A DNA stretch of 64,000 nt from Zeimonas sp964538505 (GCA_964538505.1 CAZIDY010000005.1:1-64000); one strand, 5' to 3'. Counted from the stretch's first letter, positions 11,679 through 20,963 are shown. Notes: generated from the letters alone by a model not told the origin. Numbers and translations: made by a program.

Positions 11679-13354
11679 TGCGTGGCCCCGGCAGGCGCCG
11701 GCGTGCGCGGCGGCGGCGACGCGACGCGCGGCGCCGATAGCACCGAACGCGTGTAGTCGTCGCTGGTGCGCAGCGAGGCCGCCGCATCGTCGAGGTAGCG
11801 CATCACCGGTCCGGCGTGCACGGTGATCGCCACCGACAGCGCCAGCAGCCCGGCGATCGGCAGCACCTCGATGACGCGCAGCCGCGGCGGTTCGCGTCGC
11901 ACGGGTACCCAGAACGCGCGGATGCCGATGCGCCCGAGCGCGATCGCGCCGGCCAGCCCCGATGCGATCAGCAGCACCAGCAGCGTCCATGCTTCGACGC
12001 CGACTTCGGCGCTCGTCGATCCGTCGAGACCGCTGGGGTTCAGCACGGCGGTCAGCAAAGCGAACTTCGCCAGGAATCCCGACAGCGGCGGCAGGCCCGC
12101 GATCAGCAGCGCGCAGCCGATGTAGCTCAGGCCCAGGAAGGCCATTGCCGCCGGGATCACGACGCCGGCTTCCTCGCCCGGTTCGTCGTCGTCGCGGGCG
12201 TGCATTCGGCCCTGCGTCTCGAATACCTCGTAGGTCACCGCCAGCACGCCGGCGCCGAAGGACTGGCTGCGATCGACCAGTTCGATCAGCAGGAACATCG
12301 CGGCCACTGCCAGCGTCGCGCTGATCAGATAGTAGAGCGCCGCGGCGATGATGGCCGCGCTGCCGAAGCCGATCGCCGTGAGCAGCGTGCCCGAGGACAG
12401 CAGAATGCTGTAGGCGGCCAGCCGACCCAGATCGTTGGCGGCGAGCATGCCGACCAGGCCGAAGGCGAGCGTGGCCATGCCACCGTAGAGCAGCAGTTCG
12501 CGGCCGAATCCGGTCGAGTCGCCGGCGCCGTCGACGAAGACCAGCACCCACAGCCGGAGGATCACGTAGACGCCGACCTTGGTCAGGATCCCGAAGGCCG
12601 CCGCCACCGGCGGCGTGGCCGCCGAATAGGCCGGTACGAGCCAGAAGTTCAGCGGCCACATCGCGCTCTTGATCAGAAAGGCGATACCGAGGACCGCGAC
12701 GGCGGCCTCGAGCAGCATCCGGTCCTCGCCGGCCACGCGCGGCGCCACGCGCGCCAGGTCGGCCATGTTCAGCGTGCCGGTCACGCCGTAGATCATCGAG
12801 ACGCCGATCAGGAAGAACGACGAGGCCAGCAGGTTGACCGCCACGTAGTGCATGCCGGAGCACACGCGCTCCTGGCCCGACCCGTGCAGCATCAGGCCGT
12901 AGGAGGCGGCCAGCATGACCTCGAAGAACACGAACAGGTTGAACAGGTCGGCGGTCAGGAACGCGCCATTGACGCCCATCAGCAGGAACTGGAACAGCGG
13001 GTAAAAGTGCACGCCGGCGCGCTCCCAGCGGGCGCGGGCGAACATCAGCGAGGACAGCGCGAGCACCGACGCCAGCAGCAGCAGCACGGCCGACAGCCGG
13101 TCGACCCCCAGTGCGATGCCGAAAGGCACCGGCCAGTTGGCCGCGATGTAGACGCCGACCGAGTCGATCCATTCGCCCTGGCGACCGTCGGCGAGCAGCA
13201 TCAGCAGCACCGCGATCGCGAGCTGCGCGGTCGTGCTGACCATGGCGATTCCGAACCGCAGCCGCCGCCGGCTCTCGTCGAGCAGCACCATCACCGCCCC
13301 GGCAAGCATCGGTACGAGGACAGGCGCAACGATCAGGTGATCGGTCCAGTTCAC
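11675..13354 (-). CDS. mnhD: Mrp Na+/H+ antiporter subunit D
   Basis: This 559-residue protein is a relative of complex I antiporter subunits (NuoM/NuoN), with about 14 hydrophobic segments, the TADLFNLFVFFEVM segment and the LIKSAMWPLNFWLVPAYS region that holds the proton-path lysine. The start is the GTG at 13354, preceded by AAGGAG and overlapping the mnhC stop as GTGA; a longer upstream frame has no homology. An acidic cytoplasmic loop (RMHARDDDEPGEEAG) sits about two thirds in. Confidence 0.95.
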   Translation of the reverse strand: MNWTDHLIVAPVLVPMLAGAVMVLLDESRRRLRFGIAMVSTTAQLAIAVLLMLLADGRQGEWIDSVGVYIAANWPVPFGIALGVDRLSAVLLLLASVLALSSLMFARARWERAGVHFYPLFQFLLMGVNGAFLTADLFNLFVFFEVMLAASYGLMLHGSGQERVCSGMHYVAVNLLASSFFLIGVSMIYGVTGTLNMADLARVAPRVAGEDRMLLEAAVAVLGIAFLIKSAMWPLNFWLVPAYSAATPPVAAAFGILTKVGVYVILRLWVLVFVDGAGDSTGFGRELLLYGGMATLAFGLVGMLAANDLGRLAAYSILLSSGTLLTAIGFGSAAIIAAALYYLISATLAVAAMFLLIELVDRSQSFGAGVLAVTYEVFETQGRMHARDDDEPGEEAGVVIPAAMAFLGLSYIGCALLIAGLPPLSGFLAKFALLTAVLNPSGLDGSTSAEVGVEAWTLLVLLIASGLAGAIALGRIGIRAFWVPVRREPPRLRVIEVLPIAGLLALSVAITVHAGPVMRYLDDAAASLRTSDDYTRSVLSAPRVASPPPRTPAPAGATQ

Positions 13355-13695
13355 GAGGGCGGCTCCTTGCCGTCGACGTGGTCGGTGCCGGTCAGCCCGC
13401 GCGAACCCAGCAGCACGACGAGGAACAGCGCGGTCATCGCGAAGTTGATGACGATCGCGGTCAGCACCAGCGCCTGCGGCAGCGGATCGGCGTAGCTCGC
13501 CGGATCGACCGGGCCGGCTTCGCCGATGACCGGCGCCATGTCGATGTACAGCCGCCCCATGCTGAAAATGAACAGATTGACGGCGTAGGAGATCAGTGAG
13601 AGACCGATCGTGACCTGGAAGGTGCGTGGACGCAGGACCAGCCAGACGCCTGAGCCGGTCAGCACGCCGATCGCGATCGCGACGATCAGTTCCAT
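13351..13695 (-). CDS. mnhC: Mrp Na+/H+ antiporter subunit C
   Basis: The 114-residue, three-helix protein resembles NuoK and carries the MnhC core (IGLSLISYAVNLFIFSMG and DPLPQALVLTAIVI). It overlaps the 3' end of mnhAB by ten bases and the start of mnhD by four bases. Confidence 0.95.
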   Translation of the reverse strand: MELIVAIAIGVLTGSGVWLVLRPRTFQVTIGLSLISYAVNLFIFSMGRLYIDMAPVIGEAGPVDPASYADPLPQALVLTAIVINFAMTALFLVVLLGSRGLTGTDHVDGKEPPS

Positions 13696-16600
13696 GCCGG
13701 TCCCGTCGAAGCCCCGGGCGCGCCCGGCGGCCGTGGCCGGAGCGCCGCGGTGGCTGCGGCCTGCGCCTTCGCTTGGGCTTGGGCTTCGGCTTGGGCGTCG
13801 GCTTCGGCGTCGGCTTCGGCGGCAGCCTGCTGCGCGAAGCGCTGACTGCGCAGCGACTGGTGCGCCAGCGACAACAGCAGGAGGGCCGTGGCGCCGACAA
13901 CCAGCGCGAAGACGCCGAGCTCGAACATCAGGGCGCTCGGCAGAGCGATCTCGCCGAGCAGCGGCACAGTCGCGTGCGGCGAGTGGCTGGTCAGGAACGG
14001 GTAGCCGAACAGCCAGGCGCCCATCCCGGTAAAGGCGGCCAGCAACAGGCCGACCGCGATCCAGCGGTGCGGATAGAGCTTCAGGTGATCCTCGACCCAG
14101 ATTACGCCGCCGGCCATGTACTGGAGAATGATCGCCACGGCCATGATCAGTCCGGCCACGAAACCGCCGCCGGGCAGGTCGTAGCCGCGCATGAAGAAAT
14201 AGATGGCGACGACGGTCATGATCGGGAACAGCAGCCGCAACGACACCGCCGGCACCATCAGGTAGCCGGTCTCGGCGTCGGCGCCCGGACGCGTCTCGGC
14301 CGCCGACTGCTGGCGCCCGTCCTGCTGCTGCGCCGGGATCGGAACGCTTTCGCGGGCGGGCCGGAAGCGGCGCAGCAGCGCGTAGACGGTCAGCGCGATC
14401 ACGCCGAGCACGGTGATCTCGCCCATCGTGTCGAAGCCGCGGAAGTCGACGAGCAGCACGTTGACGACGTTGCCGCCGCCGCCTTCGGGCAGTGAGCGCA
14501 TCAGAAAGTAGGGGCCCATGCTCTGCGAAAACGGACGGCTGAGCACGGCGTAGGCCAGCACGGCGACGCCGGCGCCGCTGCCTATCGCGATGGTCAGGTC
14601 GCGGGTACGCCTTCCCAACGCTCGCAGGCCGGCACCGCTGCGAAATTTGCGCGGATCGATGCGCGCCGGCAGCCAGCGCAGCCCGAGCAGGAGCAACACC
14701 ATCGTGACGGCCTCGACCATCAACTGAGTGAGCGCGAGGTCCGGCGCCGAGAACCAGACGAATGTGAGAACGGTGGCGAGACCGGCGCCGCCCATCAGGA
14801 CCAGCGCAGCGGGCCGGTGGTACTTTGCCTGCCAGGCGGCGCCGATCGCGCAGGCGCCGCCGATCAGCCAGACCAGCACGAAGGCCGGATCGATCGCGCT
14901 CGGCGCCCGGCTGCCCCAGGACAGGCCACGCGAAATCAGCGGCACGGTCGCGACCGCGAACGTCGTCACGATCATGATCTCGAGCTGCGACTGCAGCCGG
15001 CGCGTACTCAGCAGGTCCTCGAGGCGCACGGCGGCGACGTTGAGCGCCGCGAGCAGGCGCTCGAACAGTTGCTGCCCGTCGAAGCGGTACAGCAGCGGCA
15101 CGCGCTCGAGCGTGCCGAGTTTCAGGTGCCGCTGCAGCAACAGGTACAGCAGGATCCCGCCGGCCATCGCGACCAGGCTCATGATCAGCGGCGCGTTGAA
15201 GCCGTGCCAGATCGCCAGGCTGTAGTACGGCGTGTCGGGTCCGAGCACCGACGCGGTCGCGTGCAGCAGCAGCGGACCGATCGTGACGCCCGGAACCACT
15301 CCGACGACGATGCAGGCGAGCGCCAGCACCTCGACCGGAAAGCGCATCCAGTGCGGCGGTTCGTGCGGCGCCTTCGGCAGATCGACGGCCGGCCGCCCAA
15401 AGAAGACCTCATGGATGAAGCGCAGCGAGTAGGCGACGCTGAACGTGCTGGCGACCACCGCCGCGATTGGCAGGCGCAGGTCGCTGGTGGAACCGGCCAA
15501 CCAGGCCTCGGCGAAGAACATCTCCTTCGACAGAAAGCCGTTGAGCAAAGGCACACCGGCCATTGCCGCGGCCGCCACGATGGCCAGCGTTCCGGTGATC
15601 GGCATCGCCCGATAGAGGCCGCTGAGGCGGCGCATGTCGCGCGTGCCGGTTTCGTGCTCGATGATGCCGGCGGCCATGAACAGCGAGGCCTTGAAGGTCG
15701 CCTGGTTCATCGTGTGGAAGATGGCCGCGACCGCCGCCAGCGGCGTACCGATGCCGAGCAGTAGCGTGATCAATCCCACCTGGCTGAGCGTCGAGTACGC
15801 GAGCAGTCCCTTCAGATCGTGCTGGAAGATGGCGATGAAAGCGCCGAGCACGAAGGTGACCAGGCCCGCCCCACCGACGATCCACGTCCATTCGGCCGTG
15901 CCGGCCAGCACCGGCCAGAACCGCGTGAGCAGGAACACGCCCGCCTTGACCATCGTGGCCGAATGCAGATAGGCCGACACTGGTGTGGGCGCGGCCATCG
16001 CGCGCGGCAGCCAGAAGTGGAACGGGAACTGCGCGCTCTTGGTCAGCGCGCCGAGCGCGACCAGCACCAGGATGGCCCGGTACCATTCGTGCTCGCGGAT
16101 TGCGCCGCCCGAGGCGAGCACCACGTCGAGCTCGTAGCTGCCGACGATGTGGCCCATCATCAGCAGCCCCGCGAACAGGCACAAACCGCCGGTAACCGTA
16201 ACCGTGAACGCCATCCGGGCACCGCGGCGCGCGTCGGGCCGGTGGTACCAGTAGCCGATCAGCAGGAACGAAACCAGGCTCGTCAGTTCCCAGAACAGCG
16301 CCAGCTGGATCAGGTTGCCCGACAGCACGATGCCGAGCATCGCGCCCATGAAGGCCATGAAGAACGAGAAGAAGCGCGGCACCGGGTCCGACGGCGACAT
16401 GTAGTAGCGCGCATAGAGCACGACCAGCGCGCCGATCACCAGGATCAGCATCGAGAACAGCCACGAATAACCGTCGAGGCGCAGCACGAAGTTCAGGCCA
16501 AGCGCCGGCATCCACTCGAGCTGATAACGCAGGACCTCGCCGGCGGCCACCGCCGGGTACATCGTCACCATCAGGCCGGTCGCGAGCAGCGTCAGCAGGC

Positions 16601-16697
16601 CGGCCAGCCATGCCTCCCGGTTGCGCGCGTCATGCGGCAGCAGCGCGGCGAGCGCGCTGCCGATGAACGGCAACACGAGAACGAACAGCAGTTTCAT
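13686..16697 (-). CDS. mnhAB: Mrp antiporter fused subunits A and B
   Basis: About 1003 residues combine an MrpA part (NuoL-like antiporter helices, then MbhD/MbhE-type segments such as SAPDLALTQLMVEAVTM and DTMGEITVLGVIALTVYALL) with an MrpB part (RLLFPIMTVVAIYFFMRGYDLPGGGFVAGL). In many bacteria A and B are separate genes. The extreme C-terminus is a low-complexity tail of Ala/Glu/Gln/Asp repeats, which makes the DNA near 13740-13830 repetitive. The ATG at 16697 (MKLLFVLVLP) gives the family N-terminus; a GTG 18 bases upstream is possible. A promoter module with the shared ACGTAA motif lies 50-95 bases upstream. Confidence 0.93.
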   Translation of the reverse strand: MKLLFVLVLPFIGSALAALLPHDARNREAWLAGLLTLLATGLMVTMYPAVAAGEVLRYQLEWMPALGLNFVLRLDGYSWLFSMLILVIGALVVLYARYYMSPSDPVPRFFSFFMAFMGAMLGIVLSGNLIQLALFWELTSLVSFLLIGYWYHRPDARRGARMAFTVTVTGGLCLFAGLLMMGHIVGSYELDVVLASGGAIREHEWYRAILVLVALGALTKSAQFPFHFWLPRAMAAPTPVSAYLHSATMVKAGVFLLTRFWPVLAGTAEWTWIVGGAGLVTFVLGAFIAIFQHDLKGLLAYSTLSQVGLITLLLGIGTPLAAVAAIFHTMNQATFKASLFMAAGIIEHETGTRDMRRLSGLYRAMPITGTLAIVAAAAMAGVPLLNGFLSKEMFFAEAWLAGSTSDLRLPIAAVVASTFSVAYSLRFIHEVFFGRPAVDLPKAPHEPPHWMRFPVEVLALACIVVGVVPGVTIGPLLLHATASVLGPDTPYYSLAIWHGFNAPLIMSLVAMAGGILLYLLLQRHLKLGTLERVPLLYRFDGQQLFERLLAALNVAAVRLEDLLSTRRLQSQLEIMIVTTFAVATVPLISRGLSWGSRAPSAIDPAFVLVWLIGGACAIGAAWQAKYHRPAALVLMGGAGLATVLTFVWFSAPDLALTQLMVEAVTMVLLLLGLRWLPARIDPRKFRSGAGLRALGRRTRDLTIAIGSGAGVAVLAYAVLSRPFSQSMGPYFLMRSLPEGGGGNVVNVLLVDFRGFDTMGEITVLGVIALTVYALLRRFRPARESVPIPAQQQDGRQQSAAETRPGADAETGYLMVPAVSLRLLFPIMTVVAIYFFMRGYDLPGGGFVAGLIMAVAIILQYMAGGVIWVEDHLKLYPHRWIAVGLLLAAFTGMGAWLFGYPFLTSHSPHATVPLLGEIALPSALMFELGVFALVVGATALLLLSLAHQSLRSQRFAQQAAAEADAEADAQAEAQAQAKAQAAATAALRPRPPGAPGASTGPAWN

Positions 16698-16747
16698 GGG
16701 GATCGCATTCTGCACAGAAGAAGCACGCTCGGTCCTTCGGCCCTTCC

Positions 16748-16793
16748 ATCCTAGTATTCGGCTACCTGGATGCGGATGACGCGGCGGTTACGT
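16748..16793 (-). promoter_or_regulatory. Shared-motif promoter of the mnh operon
   Basis: On the minus strand ACGTAA (16788-16793) is followed by C, then after 34 bases by a -10-like TAGGAT (16748-16753). A T lies eight bases upstream of the hexamer. It belongs to the nine-promoter set described in the findings; the mnhAB start is about 50 bases downstream of the -10. Confidence 0.6.
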
Positions 16794-16821
16794 TTCGGCA
16801 AGTCAGGGAAACATGATTCGG

Positions 16822-16867
16822 ATGTAATCGTCGTGAAACCTTGCGGTTGGGGATGCACCGCTACAGT
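16822..16867 (+). promoter_or_regulatory. Shared-motif promoter before truncated DUF4148 gene
   Basis: ATGTAAT (16822-16828) is followed, after 34 bases, by TACAGT (16862-16867). The whole segment closely matches the promoter at 33888-33933, including the intervening GTTGGGGATGCA block, so the two share ancestry. Confidence 0.65.
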
Positions 16868-16942
16868 CGTGACCGCGATGACTGAAACACTTCACACGCA
16901 GCAACCGATGTTGCAGATCGTGAACTGAAAGGAATAGCGAAA

Positions 16943-17134
16943 GTGACCGCCGAACTGCAGGCCGCACAGCGCGCCGGAAGCATTCCGGGGTCGTTCGAAT
17001 TCGTCGCGGCCAATGAGGCGTCGGCATCCTCAACGACGCGAGAGCAGATTCGGCGCGAAGCATCCCAGGCGACGCAAGCCGAGCGTGAGGCAGCCCACCG
17101 GCTGTACGGGCCCGATCACGCTCTCGAATCCTGA
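16943..17134 (+). pseudogene. DUF4148-like gene lacking signal peptide (internal deletion)
   Basis: The 63-residue frame matches the C-terminal half of the intact paralogue at 34011-34346 (ELQAAQRAGSIPGSFEF versus DLQAAQNAGSIPLSFEF, and the HRLYGPDHAL end). The promoter and the leader with AAAGGAATAGCGAAA also match, but the ATG, the signal peptide and the first third of the protein are missing, so the ribosome site now abuts a GTG within the old coding region. If translated the product would stay in the cytoplasm. I call it a pseudogene, though a short expressed remnant is possible. Confidence 0.65.
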
Positions 17135-17204
17135 TAACCGATCGGAGCGGGGAGTCGCTCTCCGATTCTCCGGTCTCCGACTACCAATCAGGGGCGCGAA
17201 CGCA

Positions 17205-18290
17205 ATGCCCATCGAGCCAGTGAGCGGGGCGTCGGAGCTGTCGAGGGTCTACATCGAGGGCGATCACCTGTTCGACGACATGCTGCGCGACATCGAGTGC
17301 GCGCAGCGAAGCGTTCGATTCGAGAGCTACATCTTCACTTCCGACCCGGTCGGCCGGCAATTCGTCGATACGTTGGCCCGTTGCGCCACGAGAGGTCTGG
17401 ACGTGCGATTGCGCGTCGATCACCTCGGTTCCGGGCGCGATCTCTCGAATGCGGATATCGAGCGACTCCGGGCGAGCGGAGTTCACTTCGAGTGGAGCCG
17501 GCGCTGGAGCGTACGTCGGCCGCTTGCAATCAACCGACGCAACCATCGGAAGCTGCTCGTGGTGGACGAGGTGATCGCGTATGTCGGCGGCTTCAATGTC
17601 CATGCCGCCAGTTCGCTGCGGTCGTTCGGGTCCGGCCGCTGGCGCGATACGCACGTTCGGTTCGTCGGCGAACCGGCTGCCGCGGCTGCAATGGTCTTCG
17701 ATTGCTACCGCGACGTCCCACCCGACTGGCTGCCACCGGTGACCGGCTCGCTAAGGCTGCTGCCGAATCGCTCGCGCGCATGTCGCCACCGGCTGCGGTG
17801 CGTCCTCCATGACACGATGATCGCGGCGCGCTCGCGTATCTGGGTAACCACTCCGTACTTCGTGCCCGACAGCCGCACCCAGCGACTGATGCGCGAGGCA
17901 GCGATGCGTGGCGTCGACGTCCTGCTGCTCGTCCCCGGAAAAAGCGATGTGCCGCTGGCCCAGTGGGCGGCTCGTGCGGCCTATTCCCGCCTGCTGTCCT
18001 GCGGCGTGCGGATCTTCGAGTACGTTCCTCGGGTTCTCCACGCAAAAACGCTGCTCGTGGACGACGGGTGGGCGACCGTCGGTACCGCCAACCTCGACTA
18101 TCGAAGTCTTTTCGTCAACGACGAGCTGAACTTGATCGATGAATCCGGAGAATTGAACGCCTTGCTGGCGGAGAGCTTCCTCGCGGACCTGTGCGAAGCC
18201 GAGCCGATACGCGCCCACGCATGGAGCCAGAGGAAGTGGCCACGGCGCGTCGCCGAATCGATCGGTTGGTGGGCGCGTCGATGGTTGTAA
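17205..18290 (+). CDS. Cardiolipin synthase-like phospholipase D protein (ClsB type)
   Basis: The 361-residue protein has two HKD motifs: NHRKLLVVDEVIAYVGGFN in the first half and LHAKTLLVDDGWATVGTANLD in the second, the paired active-site halves of the phospholipase D superfamily. It lacks N-terminal transmembrane helices, as ClsB does. The likely reaction is transfer of a phosphatidyl group to phosphatidylglycerol or glycerol to give cardiolipin or phosphatidylglycerol. The ATG at 17205 matches the family N-terminus. It lies 70 bases after the truncated DUF4148 gene and may use the promoter at 16822. Confidence 0.88.
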   Translation: MPIEPVSGASELSRVYIEGDHLFDDMLRDIECAQRSVRFESYIFTSDPVGRQFVDTLARCATRGLDVRLRVDHLGSGRDLSNADIERLRASGVHFEWSRRWSVRRPLAINRRNHRKLLVVDEVIAYVGGFNVHAASSLRSFGSGRWRDTHVRFVGEPAAAAAMVFDCYRDVPPDWLPPVTGSLRLLPNRSRACRHRLRCVLHDTMIAARSRIWVTTPYFVPDSRTQRLMREAAMRGVDVLLLVPGKSDVPLAQWAARAAYSRLLSCGVRIFEYVPRVLHAKTLLVDDGWATVGTANLDYRSLFVNDELNLIDESGELNALLAESFLADLCEAEPIRAHAWSQRKWPRRVAESIGWWARRWL

Positions 18291-18363
18291 ACAGAGCCGT
18301 ACGGCATTCCCGGTCGGCGGTGCTCCTCCCCGTCGCTGCGCGGCTTCGACGGTCCGCCCTGCG

Positions 18364-19638
18364 GTGATCGATTTCACCTGGCTTGCAGGGCAGGACACCG
18401 CTCACCTGCCCGGCTACCTGATCGCGCTTGCGATCGGCCTGCTCGTCGGGCTCGAGCGCGAGCGCAAGCCGAGCGCCAAGGCCGGATTGCGCACTTGTGC
18501 ACTGGTGTCGCTCACGGGCGCGGTGGCCGCTGCGCTGGCGCAAGCGTTTTCGGCGCCTTCGATACTGGCGGTCGGGCTGGGCGCGATCGCGTTCATGATC
18601 GTCGCAGCCTACTATCACCATCACGAAGCCTTCCACGACGCGGATTCCGGCACGACGACGATCGCTGCCGTGATCGCCTGCTACCTGCTCGGCGCGCTGG
18701 TGATGGCCGGGCATGTGCGCGTCGCGGTCATCCTCTCAATCTTCGTCACGCTGTTACTGCACTTCAAGGCCGAGCTCTCCGGGGTGGCACGCAAGCTGGA
18801 ACAGCGTGATCTGGTCTCGATCCTGCAGTTCGCCGTGGTGGCGTTCGTCGTCTTGCCACTGCTACCGAATCGAGGCTACGGCCCGTACGCTGCGCTGAAC
18901 CCCTGGCACATCTGGTCGATGGTCGTTCTCATCAGCGGCCTTTCGCTTGCCGGCTATGTCGCCCTGCACCTTCTCGGCCCCCAACACGGCGCACTTGTGC
19001 TGGGCCTGTTCGGCGGCCTGGTCTCCAGCACCGCCACGACAGTCACGTATTCGCGTCATGCGCGCGACGGGGCGTCATCGATAGCACTCGCCTTCGACGT
19101 GATCGTCACGGCAAACTTGGTCCTGCTGCTGCGCCTGGGCGTTCTCGCGTTGGTGTTGGCCCCGACGATATCGTCAACGCTGGCACCCGTTTTCGGAGGC
19201 GCGCTTGCTGCGGGCTCAGCGGCGTTCATCGCCGCCCGCAGACCGACAGACGGGGCACAGGAACTCGGTATCCCCCGGGTTACCAACCCCACCGAGTTGC
19301 GCGTTGCCCTCGGTTTCGGCGCGCTGTACGCCCTCGTGCTCGTGAGCGTTGCATGGCTCGTGAACACATGGGGTAGCGAAGGCATCTACATCGCGGCATC
19401 CATCAGCGGGCTGCTCAACGTGGACGCCATCTCGCTCACGAACCTGCGGCTCTACGGCCTGGGTGAGGTATCCGCGTCGCAGGCCACCATCGCCATTGCA
19501 ATAGCGGTTTCGGCAAATGGAGTCTTCAAGTTGGGCGTGATCGCCGTTGTCGGTGGCAGCCGGCTCCTGCGGCGCTGCATTGTCCCGCTCGGCGCCATGC
19601 TGGCCGGAGGCGCGCTCGGAGCAGTTCTCGCGACTTGA
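18364..19638 (+). CDS. MgtC/SapB-DUF4010 family membrane protein
   Basis: The protein starts with a GTG and has 424 residues and about 12 hydrophobic segments. The N-terminal part is MgtC-like (LIALAIGLLVGLERERK, then LRTCALVSLTGAVAA), and the C-terminal part is DUF4010 (GLFGGLVSSTATTVTYSRHA). Such proteins are inner-membrane proteins of unknown transport role; MgtC itself acts in Mg2+ limitation and ATPase control. The family call is secure and the function is not. Confidence 0.85.
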   Translation: MIDFTWLAGQDTAHLPGYLIALAIGLLVGLERERKPSAKAGLRTCALVSLTGAVAAALAQAFSAPSILAVGLGAIAFMIVAAYYHHHEAFHDADSGTTTIAAVIACYLLGALVMAGHVRVAVILSIFVTLLLHFKAELSGVARKLEQRDLVSILQFAVVAFVVLPLLPNRGYGPYAALNPWHIWSMVVLISGLSLAGYVALHLLGPQHGALVLGLFGGLVSSTATTVTYSRHARDGASSIALAFDVIVTANLVLLLRLGVLALVLAPTISSTLAPVFGGALAAGSAAFIAARRPTDGAQELGIPRVTNPTELRVALGFGALYALVLVSVAWLVNTWGSEGIYIAASISGLLNVDAISLTNLRLYGLGEVSASQATIAIAIAVSANGVFKLGVIAVVGGSRLLRRCIVPLGAMLAGGALGAVLAT

Positions 19639-19765
19639 GCGCCGCACCGGCTCGCAGGAACCGTGGAAGCGCGACGAACCCGCCCCCTGGAGGACATCCG
19701 GGAACGCACCGTAACCGAGCGGGCGAAAGGCGCTCGGTATCGGTGCTGCAGCCACTCCTGTGCGT

Positions 19766-20122
19766 TTATCGTTTCGGTTGTTGATGCGGATGGTCCGGCA
19801 TTTCGCCTTGGCCGCCCGGCATGTTCGCGCCACGGTGCGTCATCGTTTTGCCCGGGTCCGTCGACGTCGACGTGTGCGGGTGATCGGGCATCTCGCCCTG
19901 ACCGCCCGGCATGTTGGCGCCGCGATGCGTCATCGCTTTGCCTGAAGCCGGTAACTGGTTTTCCGGCGGGTATGCCGAGCCTTCTCCGATCGCGAGGTAC
20001 TGAATTCCGCTTCGTTGCTGGGCTTGCGCGAGGTCTGGCGCGTTGATGAACGTCGACTCGGGACTTGCAAAGGCCGGAGCGGTTACCGCGATCGCGACCG
20101 AAAACACTAGAAACCTGTGCAT
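19766..20122 (-). CDS. Small secreted protein with duplicated 22-residue repeat
   Basis: A signal peptide (MHRFLVFSVAIAVTAPAFA) precedes a 118-residue product. Its second half is two near-identical copies of a unit beginning KAMTHRGANMPGG or KTMTHRGANMPGG and ending EMPDHPH, rich in Met and His, so it could bind copper or another metal. The copies remain highly similar at DNA level, implying a recent duplication. No family is recognised. A shared-motif promoter lies about 75-120 bases upstream. Confidence 0.7.
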   Translation of the reverse strand: MHRFLVFSVAIAVTAPAFASPESTFINAPDLAQAQQRSGIQYLAIGEGSAYPPENQLPASGKAMTHRGANMPGGQGEMPDHPHTSTSTDPGKTMTHRGANMPGGQGEMPDHPHQQPKR

Positions 20123-20196
20123 GACACGAACCTCCTGTCGGACTCGGGTGGACCCGTGAGTCGAAACCGGGTCGGCGGCAACGCGCCGATGCCGCC

Positions 20197-20242
20197 AAAT
20201 TGCGCCTTCGTGCCCTACACGAAAGTGTTCGGCCGATTACGT
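20197..20242 (-). promoter_or_regulatory. Shared-motif promoter of the secreted repeat protein
   Basis: On the minus strand ACGTAA (20237-20242) plus T has a T eight bases upstream. At the 34-base spacing the hexamer is CAATTT (20197-20202), the weakest -10 match in the set. It ends 74 bases before the ATG at 20122. Confidence 0.45.
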
Positions 20243-20282
20243 TTCGGTCACGTAGCGGCCAGGCGCGTTTCAGGTTCGATCA

Positions 20283-20489
20283 GACCGATGACGGGCGCTG
20301 CGGTCATGAGCGCCGGCATTCCGGTGCCACCGACATGGCCGTGATTTCGCAACTCGGTCTATCGATTTGCCGATCAAGGAGTTTTCACGCCCGCGATGAT
20401 GAGAGCAGCCGTGTTCGTCGAGCCAGACCGCATCGGACTGGCCGACAAACCGATCCCCGACGTCGGGCCCAACGATGCGCTGATCCGCA
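20283..20489 (+). pseudogene. Duplicated 5' end of the zinc alcohol dehydrogenase gene
   Basis: These 207 bases repeat 23243-23449 with few mismatches: the upstream leader, the ribosome site CAAGGAG and the first 34 codons of the alcohol dehydrogenase gene. The start codon is changed to ACG and the similarity stops abruptly at TGATCCGCA, where a scrap of another gene follows. It is a dead partial copy. Confidence 0.85.
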
Positions 20490-20535
20490 GGAAGAAAAGC
20501 TCATGACGATCGTGTGGCGGAGCAAAGACCAATGA
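20490..20535 (+). pseudogene. Scrap of a Rieske iron-sulfur protein gene
   Basis: The frame directly after the alcohol dehydrogenase duplicate reads EEKLMTIVWRSK and then stops, against EEKLMTVEWRGK (residues 69-80) in the Rieske protein encoded at 40112-40744. The match is short, so the assignment is tentative, but nine of 12 residues agree and the fragment sits in a mosaic of other scraps. Confidence 0.45.
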
Positions 20536-20900
20536 CGACTTCGTCCACAGCTTGGTGCTAACCGACATCGCCCGCGATTGGACGGAGTGCATCGCCATGC
20601 CGGTACGCAACCAGTCCCTCGTCGTCGAAGCCATAGCAATCGCCGTGGCCGATGTGCCCTTCGTGATGCTCGGCGTGGACACTGACAACGACAGCGCGTT
20701 CATGAACCAGACCGTCTTCGACTATTGCAAAGCAGCAAGACGTACCATCCGCCGGCAACGCCCTGCGACCGGCTGCTTGCGTTGCCATGCGTGAGCGAAG
20801 CGGTCAAGTCGAAGCTCAAGGTCCCGTTCGATGGACTCGATTCTGTGCTGCGGTTGCGCAACGTTCGGGCGGCTCAGCAATTGCTGAGTGACCTCTCAGC
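20534..20900 (+). pseudogene. Transposase fragment (DDE/rve type), frameshifted
   Basis: The first frame reads DDFVHSLVLTDIARDWTE and later GVDTDNDSAFMN, which are the retroviral-integrase-type catalytic blocks of a DDE transposase. After about base 20760 the homology moves to another frame (CDRLLALPCVSEAVKSKL ... VRAAQ), typical of the C-terminal part of the same kind of transposase. Both ends of the gene are missing, and no terminal inverted repeats were found. Confidence 0.7.
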
Positions 20901-20963
20901 GCGACGTCTGCTGGACCGCCCGATGATGGCCGCGGCCACCAACATGCCGACGTTCCGCAACAG

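Noticed and set aside
11816..13495. A 559-codon plus-strand frame opposite mnhD, rich in Gln/His/Arg
   Set aside because: It mirrors the GC-skewed third codon positions of mnhD and has no homology.
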